A DNA stretch of 64,000 nucleotides from Acidimicrobiia bacterium (lineage in GTDB: Bacteria > Actinomycetota > Acidimicrobiia > Spongiisociales > ZC4RG35). Within the stretch, counting starts at the first letter, position 1, and the number at the start of each line of letters is the position of its first letter. The notes beneath the pieces are model-generated. The model ran no database searches, was not told the origin of the DNA, and worked only from the letters and a program-made list of their open reading frames with translations. Made by a program: the position numbers and the translations under genes. This document shows positions 47,876-56,457 of the stretch, in pieces. Location: positions 429,832 to 493,831 of the forward strand of contig JANQRA010000002.1 of NCBI GenBank assembly GCA_028284765.1, written 5' to 3'.

Positions 47876-48336
47876 CTCTCGTCTAATCCCGCCAGCGACG
47901 CAAGCTCTCTGCGCAGGTCTCCTCCGCTGGTTCCCTCGACAGAGATCACGAGGACCGTGTTCTCGCCGGCGATCGTGCCTAGCACCCCTGGATGTTTCGA
48001 CTCATCGATCGCCTGAGACACAGGGTCAGCGAATCCATTCGGCGTCCTGACGACCACCACGTTGCCACTGTGCTCCAGCGACATCACCCAGCGTTGAAAA
48101 ATCACGGATAGAGCCTCCAACTGGTCCTGGTCGGTGGTGCCTGGGGTGGCGTACACCAGGGCGCCGCTCGAGGCCCGGACCTTGACCACCCCCAGTTCCG
48201 CAAGATCACGGGACACCGTTGTCTGGGCAACGTCATAGCCGGCCTCCGCAAGCGCCTTTGACAACGCTGTCTGTGTTGAGATCTCCTGCTCGGCAATCAG
48301 GTCGAGGATCATTCCCTGTCGGGCGCGCTTGGTCAT
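47872..48336 (-). CDS. argR: Arginine repressor
   Basis: A 154-residue regulator with an N-terminal winged helix (QGMILDLIAEQEISTQTALS; DVAQTTVSRDLAELG) and a C-terminal oligomerisation/arginine-binding domain (GTIAGENTVLVISVEG). It binds ARG boxes when arginine is abundant. It is divergent from argF and stands between argD and argF, so it probably controls the whole block. Confidence 0.95.
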   Translation of the reverse strand: MTKRARQGMILDLIAEQEISTQTALSKALAEAGYDVAQTTVSRDLAELGVVKVRASSGALVYATPGTTDQDQLEALSVIFQRWVMSLEHSGNVVVVRTPNGFADPVSQAIDESKHPGVLGTIAGENTVLVISVEGTSGGDLRRELASLAGLDES

Positions 48337-48415
48337 CGTCTCATCTCAGGACAGATCCTGACATGTTTCTCGCCTCCACGTCACCCAGGGGTTGCGATAC
48401 AACCTGATTCTGCTT

Positions 48416-48438
48416 AACATGCATACTTCCTGCATAAT
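48416..48438. promoter_or_regulatory. ARG box (ArgR operator) at argF
   Basis: AACATGCATACTTCCTGCAT plus AAT matches the carA element at 20 of 23 positions and lies 12 bp before the argF ATG. The gap to argR (48337-48449) is short, so the same box may also affect argR expression. Confidence 0.82.
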
Positions 48439-48449
48439 CATACAGACTC

Positions 48450-49337
48450 ATGAAACACTTACTAGAAATCGACGACTTGGCGCCGCATGAGATCCAGAAG
48501 GTGCTCGACCTGAGCAAAAGCTCGGCGACGAGATCTGGTGGGTCTCCAGGAATCGCCCTCGTGTTCGAAATGCCGTCAGCGCGTACCCGCAATTCCGCGG
48601 AAATGGCTGCATTCCAAATCGGGGCCCATCCCGTGTACATCGATGAGTCGGAGTTGGGTTTCGACACCCGAGAGTCAGTGGAGGACATCGGGCGAACACT
48701 TGCTTGCTACTACTCGATCGTCTGTGCACGGCTCCACGACCACCAAACCTTGGAGCGCCTTGCTTCGCTCGATGCAGTTCCAATTGTGAATCTGCTGTCG
48801 AGCGAATCGCATCCTCTACAGGCACTTGCAGACCTGCTGACGATCGAAGACGAGTTCGGGTCCCTGGAAGGCGTTCAGATCGCATATGTGGGAGAGCCAA
48901 ACAATGTCTGGAAGTCGCTCGCACTGGGAGCGGCAGCGCTCGGCATGACGGTCAAGACTGCGGTACCCGAAGCCCACTACCCAACCGAAGACGACCTTGC
49001 CCGTGTCAAGCGTTCCGGAGCCGAGGTACTCGTCACCAATGACCCGCTCGAGGCAGTTGAAGGAGCTCACGTCGTCTACACCGACAAATGGGTGTCGATG
49101 AGCGACAACGTCGACGCGATCAGTAAGAAGATGGAGTTCGCCGGTTTCACCGTCACCGAACAACTCATGACTGCGGCTGCACCGGATGCGATCTTCATGC
49201 ACTGTCTGCCGGCCTCTAGAGGTGACGAGATGACGTCGGCGGTGATCGACGGCGAATCGAGCCGGGTCTGGGCACAGGCTGCCAACCGCATGCACGCGAC
49301 GCGTGGCTTGTTCGCCTGGCTGCTCTCACTGGACTGA
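48450..49337 (+). CDS. argF: Ornithine carbamoyltransferase
   Basis: A 295-residue transferase joining ornithine and carbamoyl phosphate. The carbamoyl-phosphate loop is SARTRNS (usual STRTRxS), HPLQALADLLTI binds substrate, and the ornithine loop has MHCLPAS. The variants SARTR and VGEPNNVWKS are minor departures. No Shine-Dalgarno is evident. It is transcribed away from argR and followed by proB. Confidence 0.93.
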   Translation: MKHLLEIDDLAPHEIQKVLDLSKSSATRSGGSPGIALVFEMPSARTRNSAEMAAFQIGAHPVYIDESELGFDTRESVEDIGRTLACYYSIVCARLHDHQTLERLASLDAVPIVNLLSSESHPLQALADLLTIEDEFGSLEGVQIAYVGEPNNVWKSLALGAAALGMTVKTAVPEAHYPTEDDLARVKRSGAEVLVTNDPLEAVEGAHVVYTDKWVSMSDNVDAISKKMEFAGFTVTEQLMTAAAPDAIFMHCLPASRGDEMTSAVIDGESSRVWAQAANRMHATRGLFAWLLSLD

Positions 49338-49384
49338 CAGGGAGACGTCCTCCGTTACCGTGCGGTGATGGAGGGCAGGAACTG

Positions 49385-50479
49385 ATGCGACAGGCGATAC
49401 CCCCCGGTCGACCTGTGGTGCTCAAGGTTGGCTCTTCGAGTTTGGCTGAGCAGACGGGGGGCGTGCGTCGCGAGGCAATCGCCACGGTGGCCGACCACGT
49501 CATGTCCCTTTGGGACCGGGGCAACCCCACGATTCTTGTGACCTCTGGCGCAGTCGCCGCCGGGCTACCAGCTCTAGGGCTGACAGATCGGCCCCGCGAT
49601 CTCCCGGGCCTGCAGGTGGCGGCAGCCGTCGGACAGGGTCAACTGATGGCGAGCTACACCGAGGCCTTCGCAGCTCACGATCGAAGCGTCGGCCAGGTGT
49701 TGATCACGCGGGATGTTCTTGCTCGCCGCGACCAGTACCTCCATGCCAAGGAGAGCCTCCACAGGATGCTCTCTCTAGGTGTGGTCCCGATCGTCAATGA
49801 GAACGACACGGTTGTGGTCGACGAACTGCGATTTGGCGACAACGACCGGCTGGCGGCAATCGTGTCCCACTTGGTCGATGCCGGGATGTTGATACTTCTC
49901 ACAGACACCAAAGGGCTGTTCTCCGAAGACCCAGCCTTCGCATCAGCCCAACTCCTCAACGCTGTCCGTGCCACCGACCAGGCACTCCAAGTTCTCATCG
50001 ATCTTGAGAAGCGAGGCAAGTTTGGCTCTGGCGGACCGTCGACCAAGGTGGCAGCCGCTCAGATGGCGGCTTGGTCCGGTATTCCGACCGTGGTGGCCGA
50101 GACATCGGAGAATCAAGTGGCGTACCGGGCTTTGTCCGGTGAGGAAGTCGGGACATGGGTCGCACCCCGCGAAGCCAAGCTGTCCGCACGCAAGCTCTGG
50201 ATCGCTTTCGGACTCCCTACCCATGGCCGAATCTCAATTGACGCCGGTGCATCGACGGCAGTCGTTGCGGATGGTAGGTCCCTGCTCGCTGTTGGTGTCA
50301 CAGCGGTCGATGGCCGGTTCGGGGCCGGAGCTGCGGTGGAAGTCGCAACTCAGTCGGAGCTCATCGCAAAAGGGCTGGTTGCGATGTCGTCTGATGAACT
50401 CGAGCACTCACGCGGCAAGCACTCTGAGCACGGAGGAGGAATAGCCGTGCACCGCGACGATCTCGTAGTTCTCTCATAG
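49385..50479 (+). CDS. proB: Glutamate 5-kinase with PUA domain
   Basis: A 364-residue enzyme making gamma-glutamyl phosphate for proline synthesis. The kinase domain has VLKVGSSSL, TSGAVAAG, NENDTVVVDELRFGDNDRLAA (split) and GSGGPSTKVAAAQMA. A C-terminal PUA domain (residues about 275-360) is present. It is followed within 10 bp by proA. Confidence 0.94.
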   Translation: MRQAIPPGRPVVLKVGSSSLAEQTGGVRREAIATVADHVMSLWDRGNPTILVTSGAVAAGLPALGLTDRPRDLPGLQVAAAVGQGQLMASYTEAFAAHDRSVGQVLITRDVLARRDQYLHAKESLHRMLSLGVVPIVNENDTVVVDELRFGDNDRLAAIVSHLVDAGMLILLTDTKGLFSEDPAFASAQLLNAVRATDQALQVLIDLEKRGKFGSGGPSTKVAAAQMAAWSGIPTVVAETSENQVAYRALSGEEVGTWVAPREAKLSARKLWIAFGLPTHGRISIDAGASTAVVADGRSLLAVGVTAVDGRFGAGAAVEVATQSELIAKGLVAMSSDELEHSRGKHSEHGGGIAVHRDDLVVLS

Positions 50480-50489
50480 GATCGCGGCC

Positions 50490-51989
50490 ATGGCTGCACC
50501 TCTCAATCAGCTCGAAGCAGGCATGGCCATCGTTTACGGAGGCGATCGGATCACCAAGGTCTCGGAGGAACTTGCCGCTTTGTTCCAAACTGGCGACAAG
50601 CTGTTTGTCGTCGAAGAAACCGGTGACCTCCTTCATGTGACCGGAGACGACTTTCAAGCAGCCAAATCAGCTGTCGACGCAGCACACCGCGCGTTTGGAA
50701 AGATGGGTGCAGTCCGAGACCAGGCGATAACCGACTTCTTCGAGTCATTCGCGGAACGGCTCGAAGATTCCGAAGTAGTGGAAGCAATCACGAGTGCCAA
50801 CGAGACCGATGTCGCGAGGGCCACAGCCAAGGGTCGCTCAACTACTCGGTTGTCATTGATCGATTCCATGCGCGAAGACATGGTCCAAGGGCTGCGGATG
50901 TGGGCCGCCACGCCCACCGAGCGCGGGAAGGTCGTCGAGCACATAGAGCACGAAGGCTGGTCGCTGGAGCAGGTGATCTCTGGACTGGGCGTGATCGCCT
51001 TCGTATTCGAAGGCCGACCCAATGTGTTGGCCGACGCGTGCGGAGTTCTTCGTCTTGGAAACACAGCCGTCTTGCGAATCGGCTCCGATGCCTTAGACAC
51101 GGCAAAGGCGATCATGACGCATGCCGTGGAGCCAGCGCTCATCGATTCCGGTTTGCCATCGGGTGCGTTGACCCTCATCGACTCGAGATCCCATGGTTCC
51201 GGATGGGCGCTCTTCTCGGATTCTCGCCTCAGCTTGGCGGTGGCCCGGGGCTCCGGGAACGCGGTGACCCAACTCGGCGCAGTCGCCCGCCAAAGCGGCG
51301 TGCCGCTGAGCATGCACGGGACGGGCGGCGCATGGATTGTCGCGTCCGAGAATGCCGACGCGCTTCGTTTCCACTCCGCCGTCTACAACTCTCTTGATCG
51401 CAAGGTCTGCAACACCCTCAACACCTTGTGCATCGTGGAGTCTCGGGCAGCCGATCTGGTCCCTGTCTTCTTGGATGCCCTCGAGAAGGCAAGCAGTCGA
51501 CGAGGTGCCAACCCCAAACTCCACGTGACCGAGTCGGTTCGCGCGTTCGTGCCGGATCGCTGGTTTGCCGAAACGACAGTGATGCGGTCCACAGGGAATG
51601 CGACCGAGCCGATGACTGAAGTGATTGACGGCGACAGTCTCGGGATGGAGTGGGAGTGGGAAAACAGTCCTGAAGTGACTGTGACGCTTGTGCCTGATGT
51701 CGAATCGGCTATCGAACTGTTCAATGAGCAGAGCCCCCGGTTTGTGGCGAGTCTGATTTCAGAGAGCGATGAGGAGCACTCCGCCTTCTTCGATCTGATC
51801 GATGCCCCGTTTGTGGGCGACGGCTTCACCCGTTGGGTCGATGGTCAATACGCTCTCAATCGCCCCGAGTTGGGTCTCTCCAACTGGCAATACGGCAGGC
51901 TGTTCGGACGTGGCGGCATTCTCTCTGGCAACTCGGCATTCACGATCCGATCGAGGGTTAAACAAGACCTGATCGATCTCGGCCGCTAA
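50490..51989 (+). CDS. proA: Gamma-glutamyl phosphate reductase with N-terminal extension
   Basis: Reduces gamma-glutamyl phosphate to glutamate semialdehyde. The dehydrogenase core (residues about 60-499) has VFEGRPNVLADACGVLRLGN, the catalytic Cys in SLDRKVCNTLNTLC, and the C-terminal GRGGILSGNSAFTI. At 499 residues it exceeds the usual 415-420. The first 55-60 residues (NQLEAGMAIVYGGDRITKVS and onward) form an extra small domain I do not recognise. Confidence 0.93.
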   Translation: MAAPLNQLEAGMAIVYGGDRITKVSEELAALFQTGDKLFVVEETGDLLHVTGDDFQAAKSAVDAAHRAFGKMGAVRDQAITDFFESFAERLEDSEVVEAITSANETDVARATAKGRSTTRLSLIDSMREDMVQGLRMWAATPTERGKVVEHIEHEGWSLEQVISGLGVIAFVFEGRPNVLADACGVLRLGNTAVLRIGSDALDTAKAIMTHAVEPALIDSGLPSGALTLIDSRSHGSGWALFSDSRLSLAVARGSGNAVTQLGAVARQSGVPLSMHGTGGAWIVASENADALRFHSAVYNSLDRKVCNTLNTLCIVESRAADLVPVFLDALEKASSRRGANPKLHVTESVRAFVPDRWFAETTVMRSTGNATEPMTEVIDGDSLGMEWEWENSPEVTVTLVPDVESAIELFNEQSPRFVASLISESDEEHSAFFDLIDAPFVGDGFTRWVDGQYALNRPELGLSNWQYGRLFGRGGILSGNSAFTIRSRVKQDLIDLGR

Positions 51990-52390
51990 GCACTCCCGGC
52001 GATGTTGGCTGTGATGATCGCCAGATGCTCCCGGTCTCTCGGACGGTTGGCAATCTCCTTGTAGGTGACGATGTGCTCGAGCAGGACACACGGAATCCCA
52101 TCGATCGGCTCGGCGGTGTCGATCAGCTCATCGATGTCGAAGTCTCCGTAGTACCAGTAGTTGCCGAACGTGAGGTCGGCGCCGACCCGGTACATGGTCC
52201 GCCCGTTCTCGAAGGCTTCTGGTTGCCCTATCTCCTGGACTAGCGACCAGGCAGAGCCTCTGGTAATCACATCGAGATCGTTGACGGAATCGATCCATCC
52301 CCGCAACAGGAGAGGAGCGCTGCCGAAGAGAGCCCACTCCCCTGCCGGTAGGTCGAGTTCCCTCAGTGTCCTGATGCTTGGATTAGACAT
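51986..52390 (-). CDS. Nucleotidyltransferase-like protein
   Basis: A 134-residue protein with a minimal NT-fold pattern: GSAPLLLRGWIDSVNDLDVI gives GS followed by DxD, and a later Asp/Glu stretch (DFDIDELID). It resembles MNT/AbiEii-like small nucleotidyltransferases or kinase-like relics; activity is uncertain. ATG 52390 overlaps the cyclase end by 8 nt, so they are cotranslated. It converges with proA (CTAA). Confidence 0.6.
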   Translation of the reverse strand: MSNPSIRTLRELDLPAGEWALFGSAPLLLRGWIDSVNDLDVITRGSAWSLVQEIGQPEAFENGRTMYRVGADLTFGNYWYYGDFDIDELIDTAEPIDGIPCVLLEHIVTYKEIANRPRDREHLAIITANIAGSA

Positions 52391-53588
52391 CGTTTCGCCT
52401 CTCGACGAACCACGTCGGTAGGGCGCCTTTGCCTTTGACCTCCACTGTGCCCCGCGGCACGCAGACATGAGTGTCTTTGATCATTTGATAGGTCGACTCC
52501 GACACTTGGACTCGACCAGCCTCACCAGTCGACTCCATTCTGCTAGCAGTGTTGACTGTGTCTCCCCAGACGTCGAATTGGAACTTGGAGGTCCCAACAA
52601 CACCACTAACAAGGGGCCCGGAACTGATCCCGACCCTGAACGATCGTTGCCCGCTCTCGGCCAGAAAGCGTTGGATCTCCAGAGCGGCGTCAACAATCGC
52701 CGAGGCGTGACTTTCGTTCGGCGTAGGCACGCCAGCCGCCGCCATGTACGCGTCCCCGATGGTCCGGATCTTCTCGATGTCGTGGGCCTCCGCTATCTCG
52801 TCGAATCGCGTGAAGACGGCATCGAGTGTGCCGACGAGGTCAGAAGCCGAAGAGTCAGCAGCCCTCTCTGAGAAACCCACCTCGTCGGCGAACATCACCG
52901 ACGCCGACGTGTACTCACGTGGGGTGGTGTGACCCTGGCTCTTGAGGTCCTCGGCCACTTCGGCAGGAAGGATGTTCAACAAGAGGTCATCGGACCGCTG
53001 GCGTTCTGATGACAACTCTTCCTGGATCAGGTCTCTCTGGCCTACGAAGTCGTTCATCACGATGTAAACGAAAGTCGTGATGCCGAGGATGTTCCCAACA
53101 AAGAAGAAGAGGATCACGCTCTGGGACAAACTGTTTGTGATGCCGATCTCGGGTTGGAGCACGAAGCTGACCACCACGATTGCCGCGTAGGCGATCGCCC
53201 AGCGGTTGGCCGCCGATCGATCGCGGAAGACCAAGGCAGCCAACGGAGCCATGATCCCCCAGATGATCACTGCAGAGGAGCCCAAGAAGCCACCCAGGGA
53301 CAACTGCAGCAAGAAGGGCAGCACGAGGTACGAGAAGAGCTGAAAGAACTCGAACAATTCGTAGTGACCGAAACGCATTAACACAAAGATGCTGAGCAAT
53401 GTCACGGCCCCATACAGACCGGGTATGAGAGCTGCATTCGTTTCGCCAAGCGACCAGTAGAGGACTCCCCACGCAAGACCGACCACGGAACCGACGAGGG
53501 AAGCCGTCATCAGCAGGCGCTTCTTCAGCCGCTCGTCGGAAGTGTCGGTCGGCGAATGGCCGGCGTCGAGAACGCGACTGAGTATCAC
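52383..53588 (-). CDS. Membrane-bound class III adenylate/guanylate cyclase
   Basis: A 401-residue enzyme. Six or so N-terminal hydrophobic helices (residues about 25-175) lead through a helical linker (SSERQRSDDLLLNILPAEVAEDL) to a class III catalytic domain. It has metal Asp residues in SVMFADEVGF and IRTIGDAYMAAAG, and WGDTVNTASRMES with the transition-state Asn/Arg. Lys/Asp specificity residues favour ATP (cAMP). The GTG at 53588 overlaps the preceding small gene's stop (GTGA) and is preferred over 53642, which would overlap that gene fully. The sensory input is presumably membrane-derived. Confidence 0.88.
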   Translation of the reverse strand: MILSRVLDAGHSPTDTSDERLKKRLLMTASLVGSVVGLAWGVLYWSLGETNAALIPGLYGAVTLLSIFVLMRFGHYELFEFFQLFSYLVLPFLLQLSLGGFLGSSAVIIWGIMAPLAALVFRDRSAANRWAIAYAAIVVVSFVLQPEIGITNSLSQSVILFFFVGNILGITTFVYIVMNDFVGQRDLIQEELSSERQRSDDLLLNILPAEVAEDLKSQGHTTPREYTSASVMFADEVGFSERAADSSASDLVGTLDAVFTRFDEIAEAHDIEKIRTIGDAYMAAAGVPTPNESHASAIVDAALEIQRFLAESGQRSFRVGISSGPLVSGVVGTSKFQFDVWGDTVNTASRMESTGEAGRVQVSESTYQMIKDTHVCVPRGTVEVKGKGALPTWFVERRNDV

Positions 53589-53752
53589 CTCGTAGTCGAC
53601 GCCCCGATCGCGGCTCCGACAGCCACTCCAATGGCAATCCAATAGGCATCACCCGTGGCCGCGAAGATCGCGGCACCAACTCCGGCTCCGATGCCCACAC
53701 CGGCGCCGGCACCGATCACAGGCCTCTTCCCGTTTCCGTTGTCTTCGGCCAT
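53585..53752 (-). CDS. Small glycine-zipper membrane protein
   Basis: A 55-residue ORF starting MAEDNGNGKRPVIGAGAGVG and rich in GxxxG and AxxxG spacings; two hydrophobic stretches (VIGAGAGVGIGAGVGAAIFA; WIAIGVAVGAAIGA) suggest a helical hairpin in the membrane. Its TGA overlaps the cyclase GTG start (GTGA), the typical arrangement of coupled genes. No homologue is recognised. It may be a membrane partner of the cyclase. Confidence 0.65.
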   Translation of the reverse strand: MAEDNGNGKRPVIGAGAGVGIGAGVGAAIFAATGDAYWIAIGVAVGAAIGASTTR

Positions 53753-53826
53753 GAGAAGACGCTAATGGCAAGGCGGCGACCGAACGGTCCGAGGTCGGGT
53801 TCGGACCGCCCTGCTTCAATTGCTTC

Positions 53827-54717
53827 ATGCTCGACAGCTTCCGTGAAGGAGAACTGGCTCGTCCCGATGGACGTGTCGTGGCCTGGACCGAGTTCGGTGA
53901 GCCGACCGGTCAGCCCCTGCTCCGCATTCCCGGAACGCCGGGGTCGCGATGGAGCCTGGTCGCCGACACCACCCCGTGGCGGGAACGAAACCTCTGGGCC
54001 ATTACGACGGAAAGGCCAGGGTTCGGACGGTCGACCCGACTGCCGGGCAGAGGGTTTGCCGAACACGCCGATGATCTGGCGGCCATTCTCGACAGTCTTG
54101 GTATCGACCGGATACCTGTCGTCGGAGGAAGTGGCGCCGCGCCCCACATCCTCTCGTTCTGCGCGCTGCACCCAGAGCGAGTGTCGGCTGCGACCGTTCT
54201 TGTTGGGATCGCCCCGCTCACAGAGCAAGAAGTCGATCAGATGATCCCGTTCAATGCCAAAGGCCATCGAGTGGCAGCTTCGGGGGACATCGAAGCAATT
54301 CGCGCACATCAGGCACCGGTACGTGAAGCGATCCTCGACAGCCCCGAAGGAGCGCTTGCCGGGCTCATGGAAACGGCACCTGAAGAAGACCGCGAGATCC
54401 TCTCTGACCCTGCTTTTCGCGCCACGTTCGCTAAGGGGATTACGGAGGCACTCGCAGGCAGTGTCGATGGCTGGGCCGATGAGAGCCTTGCCTTCAGACA
54501 ATCGTGGTCCGACTTCGCACCCGGGGACATCGCGACAACAGTGACCTGGTTCCACGCCGCCGGAGACCGCAACTGCCCGCTCTCGGCAGCCAAGCGATTG
54601 GTCGATCAGATCCCGAAGGCCACCTTGGTCGAGTGGCCGGAGGAACTGGGTCATCTCCACGGACTCAAGATCGAAGCCGAAATCCTCGACGAGCTGTTGG
54701 GCCGCGCCAGGAGCTGA
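53827..54717 (+). CDS. Alpha/beta hydrolase
   Basis: A 296-residue alpha/beta-fold hydrolase. The oxyanion/strand segment is LLRIPGTPGSRW, the nucleophile elbow is VVGGSGAAP (Ser in GGSGA rather than GxSxG), and the catalytic His is in LGHLHG near the C-terminus. It resembles aminopeptidase/esterase-like members with TERPGFGRS in the cap-proximal loop. The substrate is unknown; it is divergent from the glycine-zipper/cyclase operon. Confidence 0.85.
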   Translation: MLDSFREGELARPDGRVVAWTEFGEPTGQPLLRIPGTPGSRWSLVADTTPWRERNLWAITTERPGFGRSTRLPGRGFAEHADDLAAILDSLGIDRIPVVGGSGAAPHILSFCALHPERVSAATVLVGIAPLTEQEVDQMIPFNAKGHRVAASGDIEAIRAHQAPVREAILDSPEGALAGLMETAPEEDREILSDPAFRATFAKGITEALAGSVDGWADESLAFRQSWSDFAPGDIATTVTWFHAAGDRNCPLSAAKRLVDQIPKATLVEWPEELGHLHGLKIEAEILDELLGRARS

Positions 54718-54769
54718 CCGGCGAATCGGCGTTCTTGCCTCCTCAGGCGTACCATTCACACGACATTCC

Positions 54770-54841
54770 GCCCTCGTAGCTCAGGGGATAGAGCACCGGC
54801 CTCCGGAGCCGGGTGCGCAGGTTCGAATCCTGCCGAGGGCG
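54770..54841 (+). tRNA. tRNA-Arg (anticodon CCG)
   Basis: A complete cloverleaf. The acceptor stem is GCCCTCG/CGAGGGC, the D-stem GCTC/GAGC, and the anticodon stem CCGGC/GCCGG with loop CTCCGGA, giving anticodon CCG. The T-arm is GCAGG-TTCGAAT-CCTGC with a 4-nt variable loop, and the discriminator is G. CCA is not encoded. It decodes CGG. It lies just upstream of a tandem hairpin repeat. Confidence 0.97.
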
Positions 54842-54872
54842 CCTTCCTCCCCACCGGTTCGTGTCGGTCACC

Positions 54873-54993
54873 GTCGAGCCTGCACACCGTTCCGGCCGGC
54901 GGGACGCCATGCAGGTTCGAGGGACTGGGCCAGAGCCGTCACCGGTCGAGCCTGCACACCGTTCCGGCAGGCGGGACGCCATGCAGGTTCGAG
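54873..54993. repeat. Tandem 49-bp hairpin repeat downstream of tRNA-Arg
   Basis: Two copies (54873-54921 and 54945-54993), 72 bp apart, differ at one base. Each is an imperfect palindrome with outer arms CGAGCCTGCA and TGCAGGTTCG and an inner GTTCCG/CGGGAC stem. CAGGTTCGAGT is shared with the minus strand of the typA module, possibly by chance. They lie in the gap between the tRNA and the ASCH gene and may act as terminators. Confidence 0.75.
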
Positions 54994-55028
54994 TGACAGG
55001 ACCAGACTTGCGAGACCGTCGAGCGTCG

Positions 55029-55607
55029 CTAGCCACGCAGCTTTGCCAGGACCGCCTCTCCTCGAGGCGAAAGCTCGTACCCCGGCGAGTGGCTGATCGT
55101 TAGACCGAGGTTCTTCAGCTTCCTGACATCGTCTTTGAACTTCTGCTTCGGCAGACCCATCTCGTCTGCCAGGTCTTGCGCACGCACCTTCGGCTGGTCG
55201 GAGATCAGACCCAGGAAGTCCCTGGTCCACGGGCCTCGCTCGGAAGCGCGATCTAGACGAGCCAAGCGTTCCAATACATCAGCGAAATCTGATTCGGATA
55301 AATCGCTTCGGGAACGCAGCTCATCCCGTGGGTCTGGGAGCACCTGACCTAGGTGGACGCGGTAGACGTCGCCGTCCGGTCGGGATGCCAGATCCCTCAA
55401 GAGATCGTCGAGGTCGACGCCAGCCCGCCGACACTCCTCTTCCGTGATGGCGTTCGGGTCGACGATCTCGACACTGACGATCTCAAGCAATCCAATAGCG
55501 GTCCTCAGTGTGCCTCCGGTCCTGACGGTCGGCCGCTTCCACGACCGAAACACGAGGTCGACTTTCCCTTCAAGCACGGAGTCGAGAAACGACTTCTTCA
55601 ACAACAC
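55029..55607 (-). CDS. ASCH-domain and winged-helix protein
   Basis: About 192 residues. The N-terminal half resembles an ASCH (RNA-binding-like PUA relative) domain: LEGKVDLVFRSWKRPTVRTGG and LLEIVSVEIVD. The C-terminal part looks like a winged helix (VRAQDLADEMGLPKQKFKDDVRKLKNLGLTISH). The start is uncertain: GTG 55607 leaves a 61-bp divergent promoter, while an ATG at 55670 would share CATG with the Ku start codon. A role in nucleic-acid handling is inferred only. Confidence 0.65.
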   Translation of the reverse strand: MLLKKSFLDSVLEGKVDLVFRSWKRPTVRTGGTLRTAIGLLEIVSVEIVDPNAITEEECRRAGVDLDDLLRDLASRPDGDVYRVHLGQVLPDPRDELRSRSDLSESDFADVLERLARLDRASERGPWTRDFLGLISDQPKVRAQDLADEMGLPKQKFKDDVRKLKNLGLTISHSPGYELSPRGEAVLAKLRG

Positions 55608-55668
55608 CGCATCGACGCTAACCAAGCCGGCAGCAATCCTGTCCCGGCCCGTCGATAGACTCAGAGTC

Positions 55669-56457
55669 ATGCCAAGAGCCATTTGGAAAGGTGCGATCAA
55701 CTTCGGGCTGGTGACCATCCCGGTCGGCCTCTACACGGCAACCGATAACAAAACCCCGCGGTTTCGCCAGCTCCGCAAGTCAGACCACTCCCCAATCAAA
55801 TACAAGAGAGTTGCCGAAGTTGACGGTGAGGAAGTCTCCTACGACGAGATCGTCAAGGGATACGAGTTCGAAAAGGACAGGTATGTCGTCTTCACCGACG
55901 AGGACCTCGAGGCGGCGGTTCCGGAAGGCAACAAGCTCGTGGATGTCATCCAATTCGTGGACGAGTCCGAGATCGACCCGATGATGTACAAGAAGTCGTA
56001 TTTCCTGGCGCCGGAGAAGACCGGCATCAAGGCCTATCGCATTCTGGAAGAAGCGCTCGAAGACAAGGGCCGGGTCGGAATCGCCAAGGTCAACATCCGC
56101 GAGAAGCAGCAGCTCGCCACTCTCAGGGCCAAAGACGGGGTCATAGTCATGGAGACGATGTTCTGGCCCGACGAGATCCGAGAAGGTGAATTCGAGGAAC
56201 TGGATGCCGATATCGAAATCCGGCCCGAAGAGGTCGAGATGGCGGGGTCGATCATCGACAACCTCACCAAACCGTTCGATGCTGACGAGTTCGAGGACAA
56301 GAGCCGAGGAGTAATCGAAGAGCTCGCGGCGAAGAAGGTCGCCGGCGAAGAGATCGTGGCCCCATCGTCGCCCGAGCCGACCAAGGTGGTGGACCTCCTC
56401 GAAGCCCTCAAAGCCTCAGTCGAGGCGACCAAGGAGAAGCAGGCGAAGGCAGGCTGA
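55669..56457 (+). CDS. ku: Bacterial Ku, DNA end-binding protein
   Basis: A 262-residue homodimeric NHEJ factor. It begins MPRAIWKGAINFGLVTIPVGLY, has YDEIVKGYEFEKDRYVVFTDEDL and SYFLAPEKTGIKAYRILEEAL, and ends in a basic C-terminal tail. It loads ligase D on double-strand breaks. No ligD lies in the window. The start at 55669 opens the conserved domain. It is followed directly by a sugar kinase (TGA-GTG). Confidence 0.95.
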   Translation: MPRAIWKGAINFGLVTIPVGLYTATDNKTPRFRQLRKSDHSPIKYKRVAEVDGEEVSYDEIVKGYEFEKDRYVVFTDEDLEAAVPEGNKLVDVIQFVDESEIDPMMYKKSYFLAPEKTGIKAYRILEEALEDKGRVGIAKVNIREKQQLATLRAKDGVIVMETMFWPDEIREGEFEELDADIEIRPEEVEMAGSIIDNLTKPFDADEFEDKSRGVIEELAAKKVAGEEIVAPSSPEPTKVVDLLEALKASVEATKEKQAKAG

